The notes: generated from the sequence alone by a model not told the origin. DNA of 64,000 nucleotides from Adineta steineri (GCA_905250115.1 CAJNOI010000072.1:62001-126000); one strand, 5' to 3'. Positions 1 through 13,205 are shown, counted from the first letter of the stretch. Program-made: numbers and translations.

Positions 1-71
1 GAAATATACCATCCCAACACTTCAATATATCTATAAACTAGAATAAGATTTTATTTTTATTTTAGATAAAA

Positions 72-842
72 ATGAAACGTTCCTATTCTTCTTTAAATTC
101 CATTTCAACAAAACGTCTAAAAAATAATAATGAATCTCTAAAAAATTCTTCATCATTAACATCTGATTCTTTGACATTTTTTGTTGATATCTCAAAAAAT
201 TCATTTATTAATTATCTTCATATACCACCAATAATATTTAAACATCAATTATATTCTTTAAAATCAAATAATCGTACATTAATTGATTGTGAATTACAGG
301 AAATGTTTAATCAAAATCAAATACGTTTATTTCATTCTCATCATGGTATTATGTTAATGTTTACAAGTGATTATCATTTAATAATTGAACGACAACTTAG
401 TGAAAATAATCTATCATCATTATCAATAGAAAAAACACGTTTAAAACAACGTTTTATTCAAGATTTATTACCTAAATATATACGTTTATCAATTGATAAA
501 AATACATTAGAAAATGAATTTAAATTGAATACAAATGATATTCATTTACTTATACAATTAGGTTTACTTTTACCAAAACAAATCAATGAATATTGGTTTT
601 CATTACCAAATTTATCATCATTTATCACATGTTTAGATAAAGGTCGACGAACACTTTTACAAATGCTATCAAGACGAACATATAAAGAAATACCTATGAA
701 TGAATTTCGATTGAGAGATATGAAAAAAAATTGTTTATTAGGCTTTGATTATCATATTCATGATCTAATTGGTGCAAATTTAGCACATATTATCGACGCA
801 CCTACAGGCCCAATTGTCAGATTAGGACCAGAAAAAGTTTGA
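72..842 (+). CDS. STK19: STK19-like winged-helix protein
   Basis: Single-exon gene of 256 aa, close to the usual STK19 length (about 254 aa). Seen: a low-complexity Ser/Asn/Lys N-terminus (residues 1-40), then the STK19 core beginning near LHIPPIIFKHQLYSL (res 49-63), HHGIMLMF, the KGRRTLLQML helix, and the C-terminal signature DYHIHDLIGANL followed by a short RLGP tail. Family knowledge: despite its name STK19 is a DNA-binding tandem winged-helix protein rather than a kinase, and acts in transcription-coupled nucleotide excision repair in the nucleus. No kinase motifs are visible here, which fits. A strong polypyrimidine/AG splice acceptor ends at base 65, only six bases before the ATG, so the mRNA probably gains its 5' end by splicing (a 5'UTR intron or a trans-spliced leader). 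Very sure of the family. Confidence 0.93.
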   Translation: MKRSYSSLNSISTKRLKNNNESLKNSSSLTSDSLTFFVDISKNSFINYLHIPPIIFKHQLYSLKSNNRTLIDCELQEMFNQNQIRLFHSHHGIMLMFTSDYHLIIERQLSENNLSSLSIEKTRLKQRFIQDLLPKYIRLSIDKNTLENEFKLNTNDIHLLIQLGLLLPKQINEYWFSLPNLSSFITCLDKGRRTLLQMLSRRTYKEIPMNEFRLRDMKKNCLLGFDYHIHDLIGANLAHIIDAPTGPIVRLGPEKV

Positions 843-1467
843 AAAAAACATTATCTGTATGTGTATATATTTATATGATATTTAAATCCGCATTTATTTA
901 ATAAAATATAATATAAACGCTTATTTTGATATATTATTTTTGTTTACCAGGTATAATGATATGACAAGATTGAGTTTTCTTCATGACCTGATAAACAAAC
1001 TAAGATAAAGTACTATCATTAGTTATGATGATTGGAGATATTTTTTCCAGTCATAGAATCGAACGAAAAAATCTGTATGTCATCATTTGATAAAACTTAT
1101 ATTCGATATTTTATTTCCCTTGCTTCAATCTTTGATTTATAGAATATCATGTTTTGATTTTATCTTATTAAACTAATGACTTTTGATTTTTTCTATGATT
1201 TATTTTATTAATGGTTATAACAAAAAAGGATATTTTTTTTTCGCGCGCTTTTATATTATTTTCAATAAAATTATAACCTTAAAACTTCAAAAAGAAATTA
1301 AAACAATGCAACAAAGAAAAAAAACATAATCTATAATAAATCAAATAGAAGCAGTATTAGTAAAGAAAATAAATAAATCGACCAGATTTTTTCGAAAACA
1401 TATTGATAGTATTTTAATATGTAGCTAGCTTTTAGATATTTAGTTTTTGATTGAGTATTGAATTTTT
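843..1467. other. Intergenic, convergent 3' ends
   Basis: AT-rich spacer between the convergent STK19 and glycine-rich EF-hand genes. It contains poly-T and AATAAA-like stretches suitable for 3' ends. No open frame of note and no recognised element. Confidence 0.6.
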
Positions 1468-3509
1468 TTAATAACCAGCTGATTGTGATTGGAATGATGA
1501 TGATTCGTATGATGATGAACCACCAGCAGCTCCACCAGCACCACCAGCACCACCAGCACCATAGTTTTGACCTAAAAATAATAGATGAATATAGTTTAAT
1601 AACTATATATAAAATTTAATAAAATGAAGCCTTACTAATAAATTGGCGGAATTCATTTTGATCGATGGTACCATCACGGTTGAGATCAGCAGCAGCGAAA
1701 GCAGCATCAGCTCCACCAAAAGCTCCGAAACCTCCAGCAGCAGCACCACCACCAAAACCTGCATCACCACCACCAGCTTGGAAGCTTGATGATTCGAATG
1801 ATGATGATGATGCACCAAAACCAGCACCACCTTGAGCACCACCAGCACCAAATTGAGCTTCATAACCACCAGCAGCACCACCACCATTTGCTCCAAATTG
1901 AGCTGATTCGAATGATGATGATTGACTGTATCCTCCAGCACCAGCAGCTTCGAAACCAGATGCACCACCAGCAAAACCAGCAGCACCACCAGCAAAACCA
2001 GCAGCACCACCAAAACCAGCTTCTTGACTTGATGAGGCAGCAAATTGTGATTCTTGACCATAAGAGGCAGCACCAAAACCAACAGCGGCTGAAGCAGCTC
2101 CAGCAGGTGGTGACTATAGAAAAATAAGATAATAAATTAAACAACGAAAGCAAAATAAAATGATCTACATACAATATCTTCAACAACACCAGCAGAACGA
2201 GCTTGTTGAAGGAGTGTACCGGCATCAAGAAGCTGAGCACCATATTGTTGAACATAAGCTTGTGGGTTAGCTTGTGTAACACCAAGACGTTGGAATTGAC
2301 GAACAACACGGACTTGAACTGGTTCGTATTGAATGATAACATTGCGTGGTCGTTGATATTGTTGAGCAGCAGCGGCACGTTGAACAATGGTTCGTCGTTT
2401 AGCTTGAGCTCCATATGGGATCCAACGTTCGATGATGACATCACCTAAAATGAATAGTTAATACAATAAGAATAGTAATAGGAAAAAAATTACGTACGTG
2501 GTCGTGGTGGAAGGGGTGGAAGACGTTCAATAACAACCGATCGTGGTGGGACTGGTAAAGCAGCCAAACGACGAATAACAGTTTGTGAAGCAACTGAAGC
2601 TGGTACTTGTGGTGGTCTTTCACGAAGAACAAGTGGGGGTGGTTGAGGAAGAGGTGGAGCTTGTTGACGAATACGAAGAGGTGGTGGTGGGGGTGGTTGA
2701 GGTGGGCGAACTTCTTTGATGATGAGTGGCTATAAAAAATAATGATCAATTAAATTTTATGATATAAGACATAATAAATCAGACAAACTACTTACGCCTG
2801 GTGGTGGAATTGGTGGTGGTTGAAGAAAGCGAACTCGAATATTTTGTGTATATGTTTGTACACCACCTGCAGCTGGACGACGAATTATTTGTGGGTTTGG
2901 ATCTTGGAAGAGACCTTGAGCATCAGTAGCATATTGTTGTACTTGAGTGCTTGATTGTTGTGATTGGTAGGATGCTCCACCTTGATTGGCGGCGAATCCA
3001 GCTTCACCACCGTATCCGCTGCTTGCGAATTGTGATGATTCATATTGGCTTGCACCTCCAGCAGCACCTCCAGCAGCACCACCAGCACCAAATTGAGCTT
3101 CATAACCACTAGCAGCACCACCAGCACCAAAACCGCTTTGTTGTACTGATGATGATTCATAGCTTGAACTACCTGCACCATATCCAGCACCAGCGCTAGC
3201 ACCATAACCAGCACCAGCACCAGCACCGTAACCAGCACCAGCACCATTACCATATGATGCTGATTCGAATGATGAACCAGAACTGTATCCACCAGCACCG
3301 CCAGCACTGTTTACGCTTTGTCCTGAAAAGAAGTAACAAAATCATTAATAGATTTATACACAACAATTCAACAAAATTCACTTACCGAGAAATTGACGAA
3401 ATTCGTTGATATTAAGTCGGCCATCACGGTCAGTGTCAGCTTGTTGGAAAGCAGCATCAACACCACCACCATAACCACCATTAGATGATTGATATGAAAA
3501 GTTAGCCAT
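1468..3509 (-). CDS. Gly/Ala/Ser-rich protein with terminal EF-hands and a Pro-rich core
   Basis: Six exons: 3386-3509, 2796-3322, 2498-2729, 2173-2444, 1636-2113, 1468-1571; 1737 nt, 578 aa. Layout: an N-terminal EF-hand loop DTDRDGRLNINE (res ~24-35); a glycine/alanine/serine-rich stretch with FESS and YEAQFGAGGA units; a conserved-looking core starting with IIRRPAAGG, then a proline run (PPQPPPPPP), RERPPQVPAS, VIIERWIPYG, NVIIQYEPVQVR and an acidic end GVVEDI; a second Gly/Ala-rich stretch with the same YEAQFGAGGA unit; then a second EF loop DLNRDGTIDQNE and a short SSYESSSFQ tail. Both EF loops keep D1, D3, D5, G6 and E12, so calcium binding is likely. I do not recognise the core. No signal peptide or membrane helix. 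A filamentous or matrix-like structural role is only inference. A TATA box lies 83-90 bases upstream of the ATG. Confidence 0.82.
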
Positions 3510-3591
3510 TGTAATTGATGTACTTCAAATGTAAATGTAGTACTTACTTGTAGAAAACAAGGAATGAAGAAAAGCTGCTAGTGGATCATTG

Positions 3592-3599
3592 TTTATATA
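3592..3599 (-). promoter_or_regulatory. TATA box of the Gly-rich EF-hand gene
   Basis: Minus-strand TATATAAA, 83-90 bases upstream of the ATG at 3509. That would place transcription start near 3565 and give a short 5' leader. Position and sequence are seen; function is inferred. Confidence 0.5.
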
Positions 3600-4541
3600 C
3601 ATTCACTCGACCATGCATGGATAGAGATGAAATAGGAGAAAAGAGAGAGAGACAGAGAGATAGAGAGAGAGAGAGACGAAAAGCAATGATGATATATTTT
3701 CGCTCGAACGACTAGTAAAATCGCTTATCATGGCCATTTTTTTGCGTACGTAACAATGACTGGCAAAACGAAAAAATCAGTCATAAAACGAGAGAGAGTA
3801 AGAGACACAATACGTATAGTCAACCACAAACCTTCAGTAATTACTTACACCACAAAAACACGCCAATTGCGGCTTGCGGCAACTGTTATTACCTTGTAAT
3901 ACGACAGGTAAACATCACTGATGTCGAATCAGAAAGCAACACATAAGGAAAAAATGTCACCAAAAAAAGAATACACGCGCCTACCTTTGTATATACAATA
4001 ATTGTAAATTATAGTTGTATGACGTAAATAGACATACAAGTATACCTATGTTTATCTCGTAGTTTGAATATTACTATAAGACTGATTAATCATTTGTTTT
4101 TAATGAAATTAAAGGCCACGTATGTAGTCTTTTTCAAACACATTAATCATTCTAATTCATATTCGAATAATAAACTAACAATCATGATCAAATTTTTCTA
4201 GTAAATTATTTTAAAAAACTTAATTTAAACAATAGTTAAATCTTGTGCAAAAAATAATCGAATTTATTAATCTTCATTCGTTTTCGTTTTTTTTCCGTCC
4301 TTTAAAGTAGTCATATGTGTTATTTGACAATCTAATAAGTAAAACTTAAAACAAATTTTCTCTAGGCCATCAGTTTCACCTGACCAATCAAGGCTATACC
4401 CTCATATCATCAATATTTTACAAGGCAAATATATCCTATTATAGGAGTTATTTTTTATTAAATAGGTTGACCATGAAAGAAGAAAATAAAAGTGAAAAAC
4501 ACACGTTAATATATCCACAAACACATATATATGTTCATACA
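3600..4541. other. Intergenic with GA-rich microsatellite
   Basis: Spacer upstream of the Gly-rich EF-hand gene and downstream of the F-box gene. A purine-rich AGAGAGAG tract lies at about 3640-3678. The segment 3720-3920 is less AT-rich than its surroundings. No gene seen. Confidence 0.5.
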
Positions 4542-7500
4542 TTAATTAAAACGTAAATCATTATAATAATTGAGTAGACTAACGATACTAGTCTGATCGC
4601 TTGTTGTTGTACGTACAACACGTTGTCGATCGGCTCTTTCGAAATTTGATCGAACAAGTTCATAATATTCACCATCAGCTAATACTAATGATAGAAGTTT
4701 TGTACAACGAATTCTAAATAAAAACCGAAAAAAATTATACAATTAATAATATAATATAATATAATACCGTATATGATCAATAAATTTCGAACTATTTTCA
4801 TTCCATCTTAGTGTTTCTTCATCCCACTGTATTTCTAATCGTTCAAGTTTTTGACATTCTTGTGCACATGCTTCTAAAATTTGATCTATATGAATACGTG
4901 TATTTATCTTTTTAAACCATCCATGTGAAGTACCAATTACCAAAATTCTTAAAAACAAAATAATTCAATTTTAATAATATTTTTTCGGCATTTAAAAGCT
5001 AATTTTCTAGACTTCATCATATATAATATCGTTAATTAAAAAAACATTTTCTCCAATCATTCATTTTTACGTCTAATAAAAAAAACAGTGGACTTTGTAT
5101 TTTCATGTGTATCAATACACATGTTTCTATCAAAATATAACATAAATACTCCGTTGTTTTTCTCAAACTACTAGTGAATAATTTGTATTTGTATTGTTAT
5201 CGATAATGGAATAATATTATCAAGTTAAATATCAACAAAATGTACATTCATCCTTGACTCTGATTATCTAATGCTTTACTATTTTCAACGTAATTCAAGC
5301 GTATCTCGTAAATCGGATCAATATCAGCAAATACTTCATTAGATATTGATGTGTTTTTTTTAATCAAAATGATAAATTACCTAATATTTTTTAAATGTTT
5401 TATTGCATTAATCCAGAATTGTTCAGTTATTTTTGAATTACCAGCATATGATAAACCACGTAGTTGACGACCGTGAAGTTTTAGTAAACCAAAAAGAGCC
5501 TCATAATTTAGATTGACAGTATTACTTATATCGATAGCTCGTAAATTTGATAATTTTCCTTGATCAATCAATAGATCAAGTACCTTGAATATGAAGAAAA
5601 GAAAAAAATGAAGAAAAAACAAAAATATTACATAAGTCAATTTATATACCTGATCAGTAAAACCATCACAATTTGGTACAGCTAAATAATTTAATTTTGG
5701 CATACGTGTAAATAAATTTAAAAGACAACGTTCAGTTAATTCTGTTGATGATATATCAAGTTCATTAATAACAGATGCTTCCCATTCAGCAGTTAACATT
5801 GCATTATCTTCAATACCTATTTGATTATAAACAAAAAAATTACATACAATCATTTTTGTTTTTTTTTATTTCTCTACCAGTATTTTGAAGAAGTAGACAT
5901 TGTAACTTTTTACAACGTTGTAATAAAGTTTTAAAACTGGATCCTTTAACACGTGTACAATAATTTAATGCAAGACACTCAAGATGAATACAACCAGATG
6001 CTATTATTTCTATATGATTATCATCAACAAAAAATATACCATATAGATTAATAACCTATAAAAAAAAATTCATGATCAATATATAAAAAAATATAATCAA
6101 TATTAGCTTACTCGAAGATTCGGTGTTTGTGCTTTAATTTTACTAATATTAATTGTTTCATACACTTCCTCTTCAGCTTCATTCGATTTTTCAATCGTAC
6201 CTATAATTTTATAAAAAAAAAAGGACGTCTATTTTTTTTTGTATATGAAATATGCTTAATTTCTTACCAATAATTTGTAAGATTTCTAATGATGATAAAA
6301 ATGCATATATACGTCTCATGAAACCTTCAAGGAAAATAACTTCAGATAAACAAATGCACAACATTTTAAGATTGCATGGAAATGCATTAAGATCATTAAA
6401 ATCATGTAATTGCATTGCTGTTGAAAAATCTAATGTTAAATATTTTAAATTTGCACATTTATTAGCTAATTCATGTAGAACATCTGCTGTTATTAATTCC
6501 ATTGGTAATTCAATATATTTTAATGATGTTGAAAATCTATGATCAATTAAATTAAGAAATTGATCAAGATGTCTTACATGTAAACCATGATATTCTGGTC
6601 GAAGAAAAACTGTTTTCCATAACTTTGAATTTTGACTTAATGAACGCCATAAACGACATACACGCGCACAACGTAATAATTCAATATGTGGTAAATACGA
6701 AAATATTGCAAGTAAAACTTTTTCTGGTAACGCATTAAATTCACGCTAGAATAAAAAACAAAAAATAACAAAAATATTTTTTTCCTAATAATGTATGTTT
6801 TCTATTATTATGTCTTAAATCACTTTATATGATCGTTTTGAAACCGAGTGTTGTTGTTGATGTTGTTGTTGTTGATGTTCCATATTAACGAATATTCGTC
6901 ACTCACTTGTTTTTCAACAAAATATATATATGTATGTATGTATGTTTGTAAGTATGTATGATGGAATACTCAGAAGAGAAAAAAACGACTGTTAACAGCG
7001 TTTGTTAATACGCATAAGTCATATCAGCGCTATTGGTGGTCGTTTCGTTGTTATCGTCTATTTTTCCTCGGATAATTAACAAACATATACATATACAAGA
7101 TCGACGTGGGCATAGAAATAGGAATAAACGAATTCCATAATAACAATTACCTGCTTGTCGCGTAATGGTACGATACTGTCTCGTTTCTTTGAAAGCTGAA
7201 TCGTACTGCTATCCATGTTACAATCAAATGCTATTGCTAACGATGTCATCATTTGCTCTTCTATATATTTCTAAGTCTTTTATTTTTCTGTAACTAAAAA
7301 CAGATGGTATTTCCGGTGTGTATTTTTTTGTTATCATTCAACATGTGTGTCTTTGTATTCTATGTTTACTATTATATGAATCTAGTGTCTGATCAAATAA
7401 AATACATTGGTATTTTGTATATGACTGTTTTTTATACCATACTCATACAAATACACGATGAGATAAGAAGGTCATTCTTTTTTTTTTTTTGCAAAGTAAT

Positions 7501-8042
7501 ACGAGTCGTCTGATTCTTTTACAAAGGCAGACAACTTATTGCTACATCGATTCGCATTGTAATATATGTGCAAAATCACTTCTTGACATTTTCTTAGCTC
7601 TTATATAGAAGAACAGACAACACATGCCTGTCAAAAAGAAGAATATACCTAGATGTTATGATGAGACATATGCTCTAGTCAAGCAAAAATCTACAAATGT
7701 TTGTCTACTTAGGAGCAATACTTATCTCTGACATCCCATCATCCTTTTTTTGTTCCAAGGCACATTATAAATGTTCTATATTATTTTTTTCTCTGATCAG
7801 ATAGTTTTTTTTTCTTCATACTAAACGTATCTGAATTATCGAAGATAGTTAACTGTCAATCTATATGAAATTAAGAATATATATTAATTTACTTTTACTC
7901 GTCGTCGAGAATGTTGTCGTCCGATTTCATGACCTATTCCATCGTCATGTTCACTTTCAGTAGTTATATGATCTAATGCTTCGTGAGCAATGATGGAGAA
8001 TACGGCTGATGGATTTGACATTGTAAGACGTCGACTTTCCAT
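4542..8042 (-). CDS. F-box/leucine-rich-repeat protein
   Basis: Nine exons: 7899-8042, 7151-7270, 6268-6745, 6112-6200, 5878-6055, 5650-5816, 5381-5583, 4768-4947, 4542-4713; 1731 nt, 576 aa. F-box at the start of exon 3: FNALPEKVLLAIFSYLPHIE followed by LLRCARVCRLWRSL and KLWKTV, the usual Skp1-binding helices. After it come irregular LRRs of about 26 residues (LKYLTLDFS, LECLALNYC, LNYLAVPNCDG, LRGLSYAGNSKITE, LERLEIQW). The end is unusually well formed: SLVLADGEYYELVRSNFERADRQ then VVRTTT and LLNYYNDLRFN. Role by family: substrate receptor of an SCF ubiquitin ligase; the substrate cannot be read from sequence. The first exon junction is least certain, as GTAAAA at 7898 and GTAAAT at 7892 both preserve frame; an alternative start is MMTSLAIAFD in exon 2. 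I cannot assign a named FBXL orthologue. Confidence 0.85.
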
Positions 8043-10167
8043 TAGAAATTCTTTCCTCTTTTCTATAGAAAATTAATATAGTAACACATAATTTGTTTAT
8101 AACTTGACAATAATGATTGGTAGAATGTACAGTAAGGAGAAGAGAAAATAGATGACAGAAGAAAAATAGAAAAAAAGAGCAAATAAATAAGATTGTTCTC
8201 TAATTTCATGCAGTTTTTCTTGTTCATGATACGATCAAAGAAAATTTATATAGTAACACACAGATGAATATGATGTCACACAAACAAACAATCTATCTTA
8301 GGCATACTAAATATACATTATATCACACCACATATGTATTGACAGAAGCTTCTGACAGCTTGTCATATAGGTATCGTATTAATAGAATGAGAGATGATCA
8401 GATGTATGTTTACAGTAAAACAAATTATCGATATCGAATAAAAAATAAAATAACTAAAGGTTATACTTTTAATCTGTGCGTATTTAAAAATAGAATATTT
8501 ATAAAAGATATCAGAAAGATAATTAAAAGAATATCAACTATAGTTAATCAAGCATAATATATTACTATTGATCTCTACTCGAGAGTAAGTATATTATTAT
8601 GTAATATTTTATTTAGTATTGATGATCATCGAAGGTCAATAATAATGTACACACAGTGATTTACAAATTTTTTATTATTGATTTGTTTTGTATAGAAAAA
8701 TTGATTTTGTTATTTTGTCCTTGAATATTATTGTATTGAAAATCAAACTATTATGATAATTTATAACGAAGGAGTAAGATGATATCTATAAAGATAATCA
8801 AAGCATTAAAGACGCTATGTTTATTAAATTACTGATTTATCAAATAACCCAAGTTTCTATCGTAATCAAAGCTTTTCTATCAGTAGAATACATATTTCAT
8901 CGAAAAAAAGATGTTAATTTATAATAAGATACAATATATAATTTAAAAAGAAATATGAAATTATGATTCCGATGGGATATATATTAATTATTCAGTACAG
9001 TATATGATTTATAAAAAAATCAATTTTTTTCTCAGAAATTTCTATTAGATATTGGACAAGTATATAGTATCATTGTCTAGTGACATCTCCCTAGGATCTT
9101 CTGCTTTCTTTCTTCTTGTTTAATGTATGAATTCTGACGAATCGTCGATTCATGAGAGAGAGAAGAGAAAAAAAAGAATAGATAGTACCATCCATCTATC
9201 TTAATCTATTTACTAAGGAAAAGAAATACTTGTTTCTTAAACAAGATTAATAAAGGAAATTGTAATCATGTATTTTCTGATTAATTTTCTTGTTCTTTAT
9301 ATGAAAATACGTGATTCTTTCGCATTCATTCTTTTTATGATCGCATGTTATTTAAGATCTTATATTTTTATTGTCCCAAATGCAATATATCAAAAGGAAA
9401 CATAAAAAGGAAATTATTCATAACCAACATGAAAATAGTACATTCAGTTTATAAAGTTATAACAGATTGGCATAAAATTTACTTATAGATATTACATATT
9501 TTACAATTTTCTTCTCTTATATTCTATAGATTGCGACAGATCTTCATACACATACTAAATCAATAAAGCGTAAGAGTGTTCGTATTCGTTTTGACATAAG
9601 TGTTCTTGTCTTTTGTCGTTCTTTTTGTTTGACGAAGAACAATACGGAAAAAGTTATATCTCGAAATATTTTACATTCTTTTTTTCTCTCGCTCTTATCA
9701 ATTTACAAGATTATATTCATGTTCTCTATATATTTCTTTTTCTTCTTCTTTTTCTTTATAGACGATAGTGGCAAATAAATCGATCAACAAATCGTTTCCG
9801 GTTAAGTTAATTATCGTACAGTACTTATTAATTGATAAAAACTTTTTAAACAAATTCGTCTTAATATTTATTTGCATTAATATGTCATCATTCAACCAGT
9901 AAAAATATTTATCTTCTTTATCGCTATGATTCGTTAATAATCAACATGTATGTCGATCATATTTAGTTCTTCGATCAATTATTTCATAATAGGTATGCAT
10001 TACTATGATTAGAGTATGTTAAATATACTACTGAATAGAGCTTTACATATACTTCTCTTGGGATTGATTCATACCTTGATCAACACGCAATGAAATTATT
10101 TTTCTCTTTTTTTATCTAGAATGTCTCTTTGCTATCTACATTAGACTACCGTACTGGTTTAACAACC
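8043..10167. other. Divergent intergenic region
   Basis: About 2.1 kb between the divergently transcribed F-box and MGAT2 genes, very AT-rich. A 97-codon ATG frame at 8264-8557 has no family resemblance and is probably chance. A TTTTTTTATCTAG acceptor ending at 10119, 49 bases before the MGAT2 ATG, suggests an upstream non-coding exon or a trans-spliced leader site. Confidence 0.5.
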
Positions 10168-13100
10168 ATGTATCAGTTATTTCGTTATCGATATATTATT
10201 TTTCGTTATATGATTCTTTGTTTTTTTATTATAACAATGGTCAAATTAACAACTATATCTTATAATGATTTACAGGAACATGCTCTTGATGATAAACTAT
10301 CATCATTACCATTTGATATTAAAGATAAAAATAAAAAATCTTCACATCTACCTTTAATTTCTATAGAAGATAAATTCGAAGCTTCAGATTCATTGTTATT
10401 TAATATAAATCAAACATCTATAGAATATTATCGTCAATATGTTAAAAGAAAAAATCAAGAACAATTCATGTATAATAAATATTTATTTTCATCAAGTACA
10501 ACACGTTATATTTTACTTGTACAAGTACATACACGTATTGTATATTTAAAAAAATTTATTGAAATGTTACAAGAAATTGAAACAATAAATCAAACATTAA
10601 TTATATTTAGTCATGATTTTATTGATTCCAATATAAATGCACTTATTATGAATATTACATTTGTACCGGTAAGTGTATTTAAAGATATATCGATGTGCTT
10701 TTTTTATGTAAAACTCAAGAAGATAATATGTGGCTAGCAATATCGAACTAGCTTCTTTGTAGTTAAGAAATCTACTTTCTAATTAAAATATTACTTTTAA
10801 CCGACATACAGCCTTCTATTTAATACAAATTTTCCTAGACTGTCATTCGACTGAGATACAAACGGCTTATGTATAGAGGAAATTTAATTATCAAAAGATC
10901 CATTAGTTTTGATTTATATGATAAGAGAAACTCTTTTCTAATATTATTAGAAGCTATTTTGTAATCAAAAATGACTTAAGAGATTAAATTAGTGACGTCA
11001 TATGATGTTAGATTTTTATTCTAGAAAATACAAAATTTTTATTTAGCTTTAAATATATAAATATATCGATATTGATAGATAAAAATCGAATTTCCTATTA
11101 ATTATTTAAAAAATGAGAACTTCCTTAAAATAATTGTTATTCTCTAGTTGAACAGTAGTATAATTATAAATGACATTAAGTAACTTTTTCAGCATCTACT
11201 TATTTTTTGTTACAAACTTGTAATTCTCAAGAGATCAATCATATTCGTAATTCTTTAATTAGATATTAGATTCTTTATATGTAATTTAGGTGATTCAAAT
11301 TTTTTATCCATTTTCACAACAACTTTATCCTAATGAATTTCCTGGCCTTGATCCAAATGATTGTCCACGTGATATACCTAAACAAAAGTACGTTAAATAA
11401 AAAAATGATTTATTCATTGTTTCATTCAATAATTTTACAGCAATTCACAAATAAAGACTGAAAGGTAGGTAATGTTTGATAAGAGTATGAAACAAACACA
11501 ATACTAAAAATACATATTAGTGAATGATACGAAGCTCGTCTATTTTTGCAAGTTAAATAATCATATAACATTTTGTTTGTTTTTTCTATCAATACTAACA
11601 TCTGTTCTAATTCTTCTCATCAAAATAATTCATTTGTTTTTCTTTGAATATTTCAGAGCTTTGCTGAAGCGGTGTAAAAATGCACCATATCCTGATAGAT
11701 ATGGACATTATCGAGAAGTATCTATTGTACAAATTAAACATCATTGGTGGTGGAAAGTAAGTAAAAAAGCATGATCTATACTATGCGTTAATCGATAGAT
11801 AATTCGAATTTTGTAGTACAATAGCTAACAGCCTCTGATGATAGAATAGAAGAGAAAAATTTACTGTCTTTTGTATGTCGATGATTGACATATCTAATCT
11901 AAAGCTTAAGTTCATCTTCGATTAGTGAATAGGAGATGATAGTCAGTAAATTCAGAATAGTTTCTCATATGTATTAGGTTATTCTATATCAGTTATTAAT
12001 GAAGAAAATATGAACTTTCATACAAACAATCGAGAGCAGTTTGATAATAAGCTCTTCCATAAAAATACTCCTATAAAACGTACACAGGGGGAATCAAGAG
12101 TAATGGAGAAAGGACATCTTCTCGAAATTGTTTTCTTTATAGATCTTTAGTTCAAGGACGCGGGTCACAGATAATGTCTCACAATCACCCCCAAGATACT
12201 ACATTTACAACAGTTGAATTATTCAAAAAATACACATAGCAGAAATAAATCCCAGTAAGAACAAAGGGGTCAAAAAAACATGTTACATGAGAAGGACATT
12301 TCCAGCGAAAATCGTTCCGCCTGACTCAAGAACGTTTACTCGTAGAGATTTAAAATCAATTTATTTTATTTCAGCTCAATTTTGTATATAATTCAATTGA
12401 AGTTTTACAAAATCGTACAGATCATTTATTATTATTACTTGAAGAAGATTTTTATCTATCACCTGATGCACTTGTATTTCTTAAGAAAATGGAAACTGAA
12501 AAAGAACAGTAAATATATTTTCTTCAAAAAAATTAGCTTTTATTTTTCTTTGTCTAGTGTCTGTCCTGAATGTTTATTCTATACATTAGGAAATCTTGAA
12601 AAAACAGGTAAACAATTTTCAAAACTTGGTTCTAAAGTAAGCTTCATAAAAAAAATGTATTTTCAATACGAATATAAAATATTCTTAGGTATCTATTGCA
12701 TATTGGCATGCAAGATATAATCTTGGTATGACAATATCTCATCAATTATGGACATTACTTGTGAAATATGCTGAAGAATTTTGTACTATTGATGATTATA
12801 ATTGGGATTGGTCACTTGTTTATTTAGCACAACAACGTTTTCATTTTCCTCGTGTAATGTGGTCAAGTGCAACAAGAGTTATACATCTTGGATCATGGTA
12901 TAAGAGATTAAGATTTTCATTTGAACTTTTCTGAATTGAAATATTTTAGTGGTACACATCATAAAAAAACTTGTTCAAGTGAATCAGATATTGGTCGATG
13001 GACAGAAACAAAATTATTCTTTAAAACTAATCGAAAACATCTATTTCCAACAAATTCACTTTCTGTACATCTTAAATATGAAGGCAAACCTATATTTAAA

Positions 13101-13205
13101 CAACCCAATGGTGGCTGGTCGGATTTACGAGATCGACAATTATGTCTTTCATTTGCTTTTAAAGATATAAAAAACCTATCATCTGTTGATATAAAAACAT
13201 CCTAG
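10168..13205 (+). CDS. MGAT2: Alpha-1,6-mannosyl-glycoprotein 2-beta-GlcNAc transferase (GnT-II)
   Basis: Seven exons: 10168-10668, 11290-11387, 11657-11756, 12375-12508, 12558-12636, 12689-12897, 12950-13205; 1377 nt, 458 aa. Type II Golgi enzyme that adds the second-branch GlcNAc in complex N-glycan synthesis. Seen: short cytosolic N-terminus and signal anchor (res ~9-26, rich in I/F/M), a stem, then VQVHTRIVYL, LIIFSHDFIDSNIN, FPFS-type strand with YPNEFPGLDPNDCPRD, CKNAPYPDRYGHYRE, KHHWWWK, the metal/donor-site LEEDFYLSPD (the EED triad), CPECLFYTLG, CTIDDYNWDWSL, CGTHHKKTC and NGGWSDLRDRQLC. All are hallmarks of MGAT2, in order. The upstream start at 10117 (ATG TCT) stops after seven codons, so the ATG at 10168 is chosen. 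Introns of 621, 269 and 618 nt are long for this window. Confidence 0.96.

Noticed and set aside
1603-2448. Several 80-190 aa frames overlapping the Gly-rich gene on both strands
   Set aside because: They are shifted readings of the GGT/GCA/CCA-rich exons; translations are homopolymeric (V/L, M/H/Q or W/C) and ignore the splice sites that give the EF-hand protein.
8264-8557. 97-aa + strand frame in the intergenic region
   Set aside because: Tyr/Ile/Arg-rich translation without any domain, no splice signals or promoter context; expected by chance in AT-rich DNA.
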